Shown here piece by piece: positions 8,807 to 15,684 of a stretch of DNA of 64,000 nucleotides. The stretch's first letter is position 1. Every line of letters starts with the position of its first letter. The DNA is from Chloroflexota bacterium (lineage in GTDB: Bacteria > Chloroflexota > Dehalococcoidia > Lucifugimonadales > Lucifugimonadaceae). The DNA lies in the NCBI GenBank assembly GCA_018650845.1, contig JABIFF010000006.1:1-64000 (forward strand), in the 5' to 3' direction. Under the pieces are notes generated by a model that worked only from the letters and a program-made list of their open reading frames with translations, made no database searches and had not been told where the DNA came from. The position numbers and the translations under genes were made by a program.

Positions 8807-9547
8807 CTACGCAGCTCGCTGTACTTGCAGATCGGTTCGAGCTGCGAACAGACTCAGGTCGATTGAAGTGTGAAGCGGCTTGAATACACCCTCTGGAAGT
8901 GGGCACGGAACGATGTTCGAGCCTGCCTCAATAAGAGTGTTGAAAATACCCGACATCGTTAGAGCCGAATCCGCAGCGTGTGTCTTCGTCAGTGCTTCGA
9001 CTGCTGCATCGAAGAACGTCTGTCCATCTTTGAAGTAGTACACACCAGCGTTCGCCATTTCAGAAATAACTCGGTGCTCCGACATTTCGACGACACGATT
9101 CTTGTAGATCATTGAAGTCGAATATTTTGGAGTGCGATCCCCGGGGAATGTAAGAACGGCAGCATCGGCGCCAACGTCCATTCCAGCAATGTAGAAACGA
9201 TCGAGGTCTACGTCGATGTACTGCTCACAAGCAGCGATCACCAACGGCTCGCTCATGTTTATAGATTCTCGTGCCATGCAAACTGCAGCTGCCATCGTTC
9301 GTGGCGCGCTCCAGCTGTAGACAACCTGTGAATCGGAAGAAATTCCGAGCGAGCGACGACGGTGCATCGTCATCACTTCCGGATCAACCACGTAGATGAA
9401 CTGATGCTCAAACGAAGGTCGAATATTATCGACAACGTGCTGAACTAGAGGTCGCCCTGAAACCGGAATAAATGGACGTGGTTCTGCGTGACCAGTGTCC
9501 TCTGTTTCCTTAGCCGGTAATGTGAGCGGTACCACTACGTTGATCAT
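8807..9547 (-). CDS. Sugar-nucleotidyltransferase-like protein
   Basis: A 246-residue protein with the general layout of NTP_transferase (GT-A fold) enzymes: an N-terminal PFIPVSGRPLVQHVVDNI segment, a central AACEQYIDVD where the metal-binding Asp is expected, and an NAGVYYFKDG segment. The classic GxGTRLxPLT nucleotide loop is not clear, so catalytic activity is uncertain. Close relatives are annotated as dTDP-glucose pyrophosphorylase-like. It starts 38 bases after the long CheY-P-docking protein and could be the tail of the chemotaxis transcript. The C-terminal third has no motif I recognise. Confidence 0.6.
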   Translation of the reverse strand: MINVVVPLTLPAKETEDTGHAEPRPFIPVSGRPLVQHVVDNIRPSFEHQFIYVVDPEVMTMHRRRSLGISSDSQVVYSWSAPRTMAAAVCMARESINMSEPLVIAACEQYIDVDLDRFYIAGMDVGADAAVLTFPGDRTPKYSTSMIYKNRVVEMSEHRVISEMANAGVYYFKDGQTFFDAAVEALTKTHAADSALTMSGIFNTLIEAGSNIVPCPLPEGVFKPLHTSIDLSLFAARTDLQVQRAA

Positions 9548-9584
9548 GTTTGCCCCAGTAATAATTTCAAATTGATGTTGTTTG

Positions 9585-10457
9585 CTAGATTCCGAGATTC
9601 AGATCTAGCCCGGCCAGAACATCGTCGGTTTCGGCTACGGCTTCCTGCACTGCAGTTTCTTCCGCTGCCTGATCGGCGTCATGTCCATCATGTGCATCAT
9701 GTTCCGGATGCGACCCCTTTTTGGACCTTTTGCCGAACCAACCTTCTTTTTCGCAATGTCCACAGCGTGATCGAACCTGTGCCTCACCCAAGTGGCCACA
9801 ACTTCCGCAAGTGAACTTTTCATATAGACCAAACACCGGAGAATTCTTAGCCCGTTCTTCCAATGTGTTCAGTCGGTCAAATAATGCGAGTACCCGTGGG
9901 TCTGGCTCAATCTTGGGTTCAGGCTTCTTCTTGATTCGATCGATCTCTTCTTCGAGTTCTGCGATTCGATCAAGTGCCATCTCGAGAGTATCGACTCGCT
10001 TCGATATTCTTGAAACCGATGCCTGAATAGGTGCTGATTCTGTTTCAGCAGCTTCACCGGCAATTTCGGTTGCTTCTTCTCGTGTAATTCCGCCCTTACC
10101 CGGTTGCGCAACCACAGGCGGCGGAACGAGAGGTGGGGGTGGTGGCAGCGGCTGATAAACAGGCGCAGGCGGGATTGGTGAATCACCCTGCGGAATTGGA
10201 GCTGCAGCGGGAGCTGCGGCTGGAGCAGCCGGTGCTGCAGCTGCTGGTGGAGGTGTTACCGCGATACCAAGTGCAGCAGCGCCGCCATCATCAGTAATTT
10301 CCGGATTCAGCGGAGGTGCTTCAACAACATTTACAACTGGCTCTTCTACAGCAGCTGGTGCAGCTTCAGCGGCAGGCGCGTCGGCAGGCGCATCTGAAGG
10401 AGCTGAGTTCAGAAGTGCGTCAATTGCGTCTTGTGAGAGGACTGCGCCGTTGTCCAA
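9585..10457 (-). CDS. CheY-P docking-peptide protein with coiled coil and zinc ribbon (FliM-like N-terminus only)
   Basis: A 290-residue protein that I do not recognise as a named family. Residues 7-16 read LSQDAIDALL, the N-terminal FliM/FliY peptide that binds phosphorylated CheY. Then follow an Ala/Pro-rich linker (about 20-125), an Ile/Glu-rich helical segment (about 130-180) that matches the short neighbour at 10727-11089, and a zinc ribbon with CGSCG and CGHCEK. The C-terminus is acidic and His-rich. No FliM middle domain or SpoA/FliN domain is present. Last chemotaxis-linked gene of the cheA operon. The start is TTG, with GGATTGGA upstream. Inferred role: a CheY-P effector or sink. Confidence 0.75.
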   Translation of the reverse strand: MDNGAVLSQDAIDALLNSAPSDAPADAPAAEAAPAAVEEPVVNVVEAPPLNPEITDDGGAAALGIAVTPPPAAAAPAAPAAAPAAAPIPQGDSPIPPAPVYQPLPPPPPLVPPPVVAQPGKGGITREEATEIAGEAAETESAPIQASVSRISKRVDTLEMALDRIAELEEEIDRIKKKPEPKIEPDPRVLALFDRLNTLEERAKNSPVFGLYEKFTCGSCGHLGEAQVRSRCGHCEKEGWFGKRSKKGSHPEHDAHDGHDADQAAEETAVQEAVAETDDVLAGLDLNLGI

Positions 10458-10726
10458 GTGAATCCAATCCGTAAACCAAACGATCTGATCGCCGAGATCA
10501 GTCCGTATCTATTGGTCTGCTTAATACAGTCTCAATGCCAAGCACGGATCGTTACAGTGGGTTACCCCCAAGAGAGGGGTGTGTGGATTCCGCTACTACG
10601 ATAGGACAGCGTTACACAGTTGGCGCTACGTGTAGCGTTTTATCGAGATGTTCAGATTCGTAGCAATACGGCAATATCAAGTCCGAGACTTGGTGGATTC
10701 TGATCCCGTATTTAGTGCTCGTAGTG

Positions 10727-11089
10727 CTATGCAGCGCGCTTTAGACGATCGACTTCTGCTTCGAGTTGAGCAATGCGAGCAACCATCTGCTCCATATTTC
10801 CAATTCGCTGGTAAATACGTGATATCGAATCATGAACAGGGGCAGCTTCAGCTTCAGCCGCCTGACCAGCGATAGTAATTACTTGCTCAAGCGTAACTTC
10901 AGAATCTGAACCTGAACTTTGTGACGGAGCTGGTGAAGACGTTACGACTTCAGGAGCGATATCGCCAGTAGGTGCTACAGAGGCTGGTGCCGTACTTGGC
11001 TCTGAAGCTGGTGCAGCATCAGTTCCAACACCACTCCCCGCTAGGAGCGCATCAATCGCATCTTGCGAAAGTATTGAATCTGAAGTCAT
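10727..11089 (-). CDS. Short CheY-P docking-peptide protein with coiled coil
   Basis: A 120-residue protein beginning with DSILSQDAIDALL, almost the same as the extreme N-terminus of FliM, whose EIDALL peptide is the CheY-P docking site. A low-complexity Ala/Ser/Pro linker (about 20-60) leads to a C-terminal helix with heptad character that ends in ERxxRIAQLEAEVDRLK-type sequence. The helix is clearly related to that of the 290-residue protein encoded next. The zinc ribbon is absent. The ATG at 11089 is preceded by GGTGGA; an upstream ATG-like start at 11116 has no support. No flagellar switch domain is present. Inferred partner: CheY encoded at 14186-14542. Confidence 0.75.
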   Translation of the reverse strand: MTSDSILSQDAIDALLAGSGVGTDAAPASEPSTAPASVAPTGDIAPEVVTSSPAPSQSSGSDSEVTLEQVITIAGQAAEAEAAPVHDSISRIYQRIGNMEQMVARIAQLEAEVDRLKRAA

Positions 11090-11154
11090 GCATCCACCAT
11101 TCAGGCGAGCGCTCACGAAACTGAATCATCAGCCCGTAAGCAGGCACTTGCCTA

Positions 11155-12207
11155 CTACCCGTACTCGACGGCGTCCTCAACAACGCGGTGTCGATGTTTT
11201 TCATCAGTCAAACTGATCTCGAATAGCTCTTTCATCTTGAAGCCATCTTTATCGGAGATCATGCGAAGAGTCGGGCGACCGATCTGCCCAATACCAGCAT
11301 CGATAACGTATCCAGTTTCGCCAGTGTTCAGGCGAACAAGAACTCCCGTTGGGTAAGCCGGCACCGAGCGTACGAACGCTTCGACAACCTTCGCGTCAAA
11401 TAAATCGCCACCGAATGCCATGATGTATTCCATTGCATCCTGACGTGACCACGGTTCGTGACCCGGTCGGGCAGAAATAAGGCTGTAGTAAGACTCAGCC
11501 ACACCCACGATACGCGCACCCATACTTATCGCATCGCCCTTGAGCCCCTGGGGGAAGCCTGAGCCATCGAGACGCTCGTGATGCTGCAAAACCGTAGCTG
11601 AAGTAATTGCCGAGATAAACGGCATGTCTTTCATCAGCACGTAGCTGTACACAGGGTGCTTCTGGTGCTCGTGTTCATCAGCGCCCGCGGCGATCTTTGC
11701 AGTACCAACATCCATCAGCAAGGCGCCAACGCAGATTTGTCCTGTGGTATCCATATCCATGCCTAAGCGAGCTGCAAGCATGGCCGCCAAACTCGCTGTA
11801 CGAGCAGGCATCAGATAGTCATATTCAGAGGCTGGAGAGATTGGTGCCGAATTAACTTCACCCAAAACTCGAGGAAATAGCGGTTTTGCCATTTCGTAGC
11901 CTGGCTGAACCGCCTGTTCAATAACGGCTGGTTCAACAGTGTTTGCAAATCCTGCCTCTTCATGGACAGTTCGTAGAGCCAATGCTGCCTTCGCTTCTAG
12001 CTCGGGCGGAACAAGTGGCTCAACCGGAACATCATCCAGTAGCGGATCAGCGATGAAAATTTCGCGGATACCGTACAGAGGAAGTTTTCCGATGTGTTCA
12101 GACGTTAGTTCTGTACCTTCACCGTAAACGGCGTTACCGAAAGCATCTACGATCGGTAACGCTAGTTCCATTCCAGCTTGAGCGTGCGAGGCAGCCAGTC
12201 TGATCAT
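11155..12207 (-). CDS. Degenerate HD-GYP domain protein
   Basis: A 350-residue protein whose C-terminal two thirds match the HD-GYP fold of cyclic-di-GMP phosphodiesterases. The GYP part is kept as HHERLDGSGFP followed by LKGD and ARIVGVAE. The HD dyad itself is changed: the segment that should read LLHDIGK reads LLMDVGTAK, and the first metal-binding His upstream is also missing. The N-terminal 70 residues match the DUF3391-like region often found before HD-GYP. It is therefore probably a sensor or scaffold rather than an active phosphodiesterase. It lies 18 bases after cheR in the same operon, suggesting cross-talk between chemotaxis and cyclic-di-GMP. Confidence 0.8.
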   Translation of the reverse strand: MIRLAASHAQAGMELALPIVDAFGNAVYGEGTELTSEHIGKLPLYGIREIFIADPLLDDVPVEPLVPPELEAKAALALRTVHEEAGFANTVEPAVIEQAVQPGYEMAKPLFPRVLGEVNSAPISPASEYDYLMPARTASLAAMLAARLGMDMDTTGQICVGALLMDVGTAKIAAGADEHEHQKHPVYSYVLMKDMPFISAITSATVLQHHERLDGSGFPQGLKGDAISMGARIVGVAESYYSLISARPGHEPWSRQDAMEYIMAFGGDLFDAKVVEAFVRSVPAYPTGVLVRLNTGETGYVIDAGIGQIGRPTLRMISDKDGFKMKELFEISLTDEKHRHRVVEDAVEYG

Positions 12208-12224
12208 TTGAAAACTTTCGGCTA

Positions 12225-13034
12225 CTAGGCTGCTCGGGTTATCTGGGCAGGAGCTGTGGATTTGCGGTAGAAAGCTGCGGCATCTCGGTCGAAACCGAAA
12301 TCTCTTGGATTCAGAATCGTTTCGGTGCCACCAATGAACAAAATTCCGTCGGGCTTAAGCGCTGCACTGAACTTTTTGTTCAGCCCATGCTTCGCCTCGT
12401 CAGAGAAGTAGATCACCACGTTTCGGCACATGATTAAATCAAATCCACCTTCGAAACGATCAGTGAGCAAGTTCTGCTCTTTGAACTTTACTTTCGAACG
12501 GATTTCTGAATTTACGTAGTGGCCATCTGCCTTCTTCTCCATGAATCGATCACGAAGAGAAGCTGAGATGTTTTTTGCTTCGGCGTCGGGGTACGGTCCG
12601 CCCGCGTTAGCTTGCGCAATAATATTGACGTCGAGATCAGTCCCAACGATTTGAGCCTTAGTTCCAGGCGCAATATCTTCGATCATCATTGCTACCGAGT
12701 AAGCCTCAGCTCCTCTTGATGAACCCGCACTCCAAATTTTTGGACGTGGGTTCTTCTTGAGAATCTCAGGCAACACAGTCGAGCGCAGCATGTCGAAGTG
12801 ACGTGTGTCTCGGAAGAACTCTGTCACATTGATGGTCATGAAGTTCATGACCTTCTCTCGCACATCAGCATCGGTTTCGATCAACGAACAGAATTCGTTG
12901 ACGTTGTCTGCTCCAACTCGGCCGATGAATCCTGCCAAGCGTCGCATCATCTGATTTGGCTTGTAAAAATCCAAATCAAGATTTAGGTGTTTCTTCACCG
13001 TAACCGTTACTTTTTGGTACTCCGCATCGTTCAA
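12225..13034 (-). CDS. cheR: Chemotaxis protein methyltransferase CheR
   Basis: A 269-residue CheR. The N-terminal all-alpha domain is followed by the SAM-binding domain; TEFFRD (about residue 72), the glycine-bearing WSAGSSRGAEAYS and CRNVVIYF are all in place. CheR adds methyl groups from SAM to glutamates of chemoreceptors, setting adaptation. The start codon overlaps the cheB stop by 4 bases, indicating translational coupling. No chemoreceptor gene is in the window, so its substrates must be encoded elsewhere. Confidence 0.95.
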   Translation of the reverse strand: MNDAEYQKVTVTVKKHLNLDLDFYKPNQMMRRLAGFIGRVGADNVNEFCSLIETDADVREKVMNFMTINVTEFFRDTRHFDMLRSTVLPEILKKNPRPKIWSAGSSRGAEAYSVAMMIEDIAPGTKAQIVGTDLDVNIIAQANAGGPYPDAEAKNISASLRDRFMEKKADGHYVNSEIRSKVKFKEQNLLTDRFEGGFDLIMCRNVVIYFSDEAKHGLNKKFSAALKPDGILFIGGTETILNPRDFGFDRDAAAFYRKSTAPAQITRAA

Positions 13035-14134
13035 CTGACTGCTCCAATGGGTTTTTTACTTCGATCATTCATGTAACCAGTGAGAATCGATGAAACTTTG
13101 TCGAGCGGAACAATTCTGTCCGCATAACCAGCCTCAGCAACCGCACGTGGCATGCCGTAGACGGCACAAGTTGATTCGTGCTCTACAACGCTGGATCCGC
13201 CAGCTGCCTTAATGGCTTTTACACCATCGCGTCCGTCCACACCCATTCCGGTTAAAACAGCGGTAATCGTGTTTGCACCGTAAAGTTTTGCTGCCGATTC
13301 CATCGTCACATCTGCAGCAGGTCGAACCCCATGAATTGTTGGTCCTTCATCGAGGCGGATTATTCCTCGTGAATCAACTTTCATGTGGAATCCACCAGGA
13401 GCCATTAGGCCGACTCCCGCTTCAAGCTTGTCGCCTTCTTCTGCCTCTCGGATTTCTAATGCCGAGGATCGATTTAGGCGATCAGCTAACGATTTAGTGA
13501 ACCCAGGTGGCATATGTTGAACAAACAAGTAACCCGTCGAACGATCAGCAGGTAGTTGCGGAACTACCACTGAAAGCGCTTTCGGCCCACCCGTTGAACT
13601 AGCAATTACAGCCAAGCAATCCATACCGAGTGATCGTCGAGATGACGGTCGCGGTTTGTTTGCAGCTGCGTTCAGCTGGTTCTCCATAGCCGCACGCATA
13701 ACAGCTTCATCAGTTGATGCCATCTTCGACAGCGTAACTGTTGCAGCTTGCTTGACGATATCCGCCAAGCGATCGAGGGCGGCTTTGCCCTCGGGCGTGC
13801 TTGTATCCGGTTTAAGGAAGAAGTCGACTGCGCCCAATTCAAGAGCTCGAATCGTGGTTTCGCTATCACCGTCGGTCAGGCCACTAACCATCACCACTGG
13901 TGTTGGTGCTGTAGCCATGATCTCGCTGAGAGCTTGCAAACCATCCATTCGAGGCATCTGTACGTCGAGCGTTACGACGTCTGGTTCGTAATCAATTAAC
14001 TTCTTGAGTGCTGAAACTCCGTCAGGAGCTGTTTCAACATCACCAATCGCTGGGTCATTCAACAAGCGTCGACGCACTCTAGTGCGCGCGAATGCTGAAT
14101 CATCAACGACTAGTACTTTTAAACCTTCCGCCAC
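13031..14134 (-). CDS. cheB: Chemotaxis response regulator protein-glutamate methylesterase CheB
   Basis: A 367-residue two-domain protein. The receiver domain (1-120) has the acidic pair Asp11/Asp12, phospho-acceptor Asp57 and Lys109; the methylesterase domain (about 170-360) has Ser181 in SSTGGP, His208 in VQHMPPGF and Asp301 in GMGVDGRDG, completing the catalytic triad. It removes methyl groups from, or deamidates, chemoreceptors when phosphorylated by CheA. The linker between domains is about 50 residues. It lies 51 bases after cheY and overlaps cheR by 4 bases. Confidence 0.96.
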   Translation of the reverse strand: MAEGLKVLVVDDSAFARTRVRRRLLNDPAIGDVETAPDGVSALKKLIDYEPDVVTLDVQMPRMDGLQALSEIMATAPTPVVMVSGLTDGDSETTIRALELGAVDFFLKPDTSTPEGKAALDRLADIVKQAATVTLSKMASTDEAVMRAAMENQLNAAANKPRPSSRRSLGMDCLAVIASSTGGPKALSVVVPQLPADRSTGYLFVQHMPPGFTKSLADRLNRSSALEIREAEEGDKLEAGVGLMAPGGFHMKVDSRGIIRLDEGPTIHGVRPAADVTMESAAKLYGANTITAVLTGMGVDGRDGVKAIKAAGGSSVVEHESTCAVYGMPRAVAEAGYADRIVPLDKVSSILTGYMNDRSKKPIGAVS

Positions 14135-14185
14135 TTTTCTTCACCCATTTTGAGTACTGTTATTTCAGTTCAATTGAAACCGAAA

Positions 14186-14542
14186 TTAGGCGACCAACTT
14201 GCCAACTGCTGCAAGAACTCGGTCAGCGTCGAATGGCTTCACTACGAAGTCCTTCGCACCAGCCTGGAGCGCTTCCATCACGATTGACTGTTGTCCCATT
14301 GCTGTAACCATTGCGACTCGGGCGTCACCGTCATGTGCTCGAATTTCTTTGAGCGCACTTAGTCCGTCCATGTCAGGCATGGTGATGTCGAGAAGAACAG
14401 CATCAGGCGAATTTGCCTTGTACTGATCAACAGCTTCTCGACCCGTTCCAGCTTCGACCACTTCATGGCCATTTTCGGTTAGTAGCTTGCTGCATCGCAT
14501 TCTCATGAAAGCAGCGTCGTCAACGACGAGGATTTTTGCCAC
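14186..14542 (-). CDS. cheY: Chemotaxis response regulator CheY
   Basis: A 118-residue single receiver domain with Asp8/Asp9 in the acidic pocket, phospho-acceptor Asp52, Thr80 and Lys102. It has no output domain, so it is expected to diffuse and bind a target when phosphorylated. The only sequences in the window resembling a CheY-P target are the LSQDAIDALL peptides at the start of the two proteins at the end of the same operon. It is encoded between cheD and cheB, with 11 bases to cheD. Confidence 0.95.
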   Translation of the reverse strand: MAKILVVDDAAFMRMRCSKLLTENGHEVVEAGTGREAVDQYKANSPDAVLLDITMPDMDGLSALKEIRAHDGDARVAMVTAMGQQSIVMEALQAGAKDFVVKPFDADRVLAAVGKLVA

Positions 14543-14553
14543 GTCATCCCCTC

Positions 14554-15051
14554 CTAGAGGTTAGTTTTGTCTGTGCCTGCAGTAACGACCGTCACTCGGC
14601 CAGATTCCACATCGAGGCGGACAGTCCGCCCGTTGTTTCCGCCGAGATCTTCGGCGATTGCCTTCAGGCCTAACTTTTTAAGTTCGGTCTTCACAGCGTC
14701 AATATTTCTGTCACCAATCCGCATCAGGGCCATGCCCGGACCACCGACTGGTGTCATGTGAGCGCCGCCAACAAGCTTGATCTCAAGCATTTTTGGGTTG
14801 GCACCCTTTTTCTTCATGTTCTCCACTAGCTCGGGAACCGCTATATCGGCGAATTTTGCCGTGGGTTCTCTTCCCGGAGTGCATTCCGGAAGAACAACGT
14901 GAGCCATAGCACCCTGCTTGTTCACTTTGTCCCAAGCAGAAACCGCTACACATGATCCCAATCCCAAACACGTCAGTTCATCGCCCGGTTCGTCGGCATA
15001 CTTGAGCTCACCAAGACCAACAACCAGTGAATCGAGAGTAATTCCAGCCAC
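14554..15051 (-). CDS. cheD: Chemoreceptor glutamine deamidase CheD
   Basis: A 165-residue CheD with catalytic Cys34 in LGLGSCVAV and His51 in MAHVVLP, plus the conserved GGAHM segment. CheD deamidates receptor glutamines and binds CheC, raising its CheY-P phosphatase activity. The frame is open to a TTG at 15066, but the GTG at 15051 is preferred: it has a GGGGGGTG Shine-Dalgarno sequence 5 bases upstream, shares one base with the cheC stop, and starts just before the VVGLGELK segment where family members begin. Confidence 0.92.
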   Translation of the reverse strand: MAGITLDSLVVGLGELKYADEPGDELTCLGLGSCVAVSAWDKVNKQGAMAHVVLPECTPGREPTAKFADIAVPELVENMKKKGANPKMLEIKLVGGAHMTPVGGPGMALMRIGDRNIDAVKTELKKLGLKAIAEDLGGNNGRTVRLDVESGRVTVVTAGTDKTNL

Positions 15052-15668
15052 TACTTCACCCCCCAAGAATCAATTACGTATCCTTGGATTTCTGGACTAG
15101 GCATTACGGCGAAGACACCGTCTACTTTGGCCTCTGCTGTGCCGTAGTTAGCTTCGATCATGGTCACTTCATCGGTTTCCATCATCAGTGAAGCAATTGC
15201 GTAGTCGAGAATTGCTCCGGTCATGTCCATGCGGACACTCGGAGGAGTTGGCTTGAGTTCATAACCGGTTTTATCGCCGATTGTGTTCAAGAAATAGCCG
15301 CCCATCACATTGCCCATCTCGCCAAGAGCTGAGATTTCCATTTCGCCGAGACCCGTAGTGGTGCCGATTTCGGAACCCATCAGGATGTCGACTACCTGGT
15401 AGGCAGTTGTTGGGGAGTGGATCAGTGCGATGTGGAATGACGGAACCTGTTCGATTCCGAGCATGACTCCAACCGCTACCTTTTCAGCGCCACCCAGAGA
15501 GTTTGGAATCTCGGTGACGTCGATCTTGTATGGCTGTACGAGAGTCGATTGAATATCTTGCCCCGACATATCTGTCAGAGCCTGGATCGAATTCTTTGCG
15601 GCATCGGTGATTAGTTCATCCCAAGCCGAAAGCTGTGTATCGGTAAATTTCGTTGGTTGCTGAAGCAT
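15051..15668 (-). CDS. cheC: CheC-type CheY-P phosphatase
   Basis: A 205-residue protein of the CheC/CheX/FliY phosphatase family. The second phosphatase site is intact, SALGEMGN with Glu117 and Asn120. The first site, near residues 19-26, keeps only Asn26 and lacks the catalytic Glu. One active site should suffice to dephosphorylate CheY-P. Its position directly before cheD fits the known CheC-CheD complex. It lacks the CheY-binding N-terminal peptide of FliY; instead, that peptide occurs in the two operon-end proteins. Confidence 0.88.
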   Translation of the reverse strand: MLQQPTKFTDTQLSAWDELITDAAKNSIQALTDMSGQDIQSTLVQPYKIDVTEIPNSLGGAEKVAVGVMLGIEQVPSFHIALIHSPTTAYQVVDILMGSEIGTTTGLGEMEISALGEMGNVMGGYFLNTIGDKTGYELKPTPPSVRMDMTGAILDYAIASLMMETDEVTMIEANYGTAEAKVDGVFAVMPSPEIQGYVIDSWGVK

Positions 15669-15684
15669 TGTTCTTTGGCGCCTT

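Noticed and set aside
10623-10640. CGCTACGTGTAGCG followed by TTTT as a terminator
   Set aside because: The loop would be very small and no plus-strand gene precedes it; the surrounding genes run on the minus strand.
9585-11089. FliM or FliN/FliY genes
   Set aside because: Only the N-terminal peptide matches. The CheC-like middle and SpoA domains are absent in both proteins.
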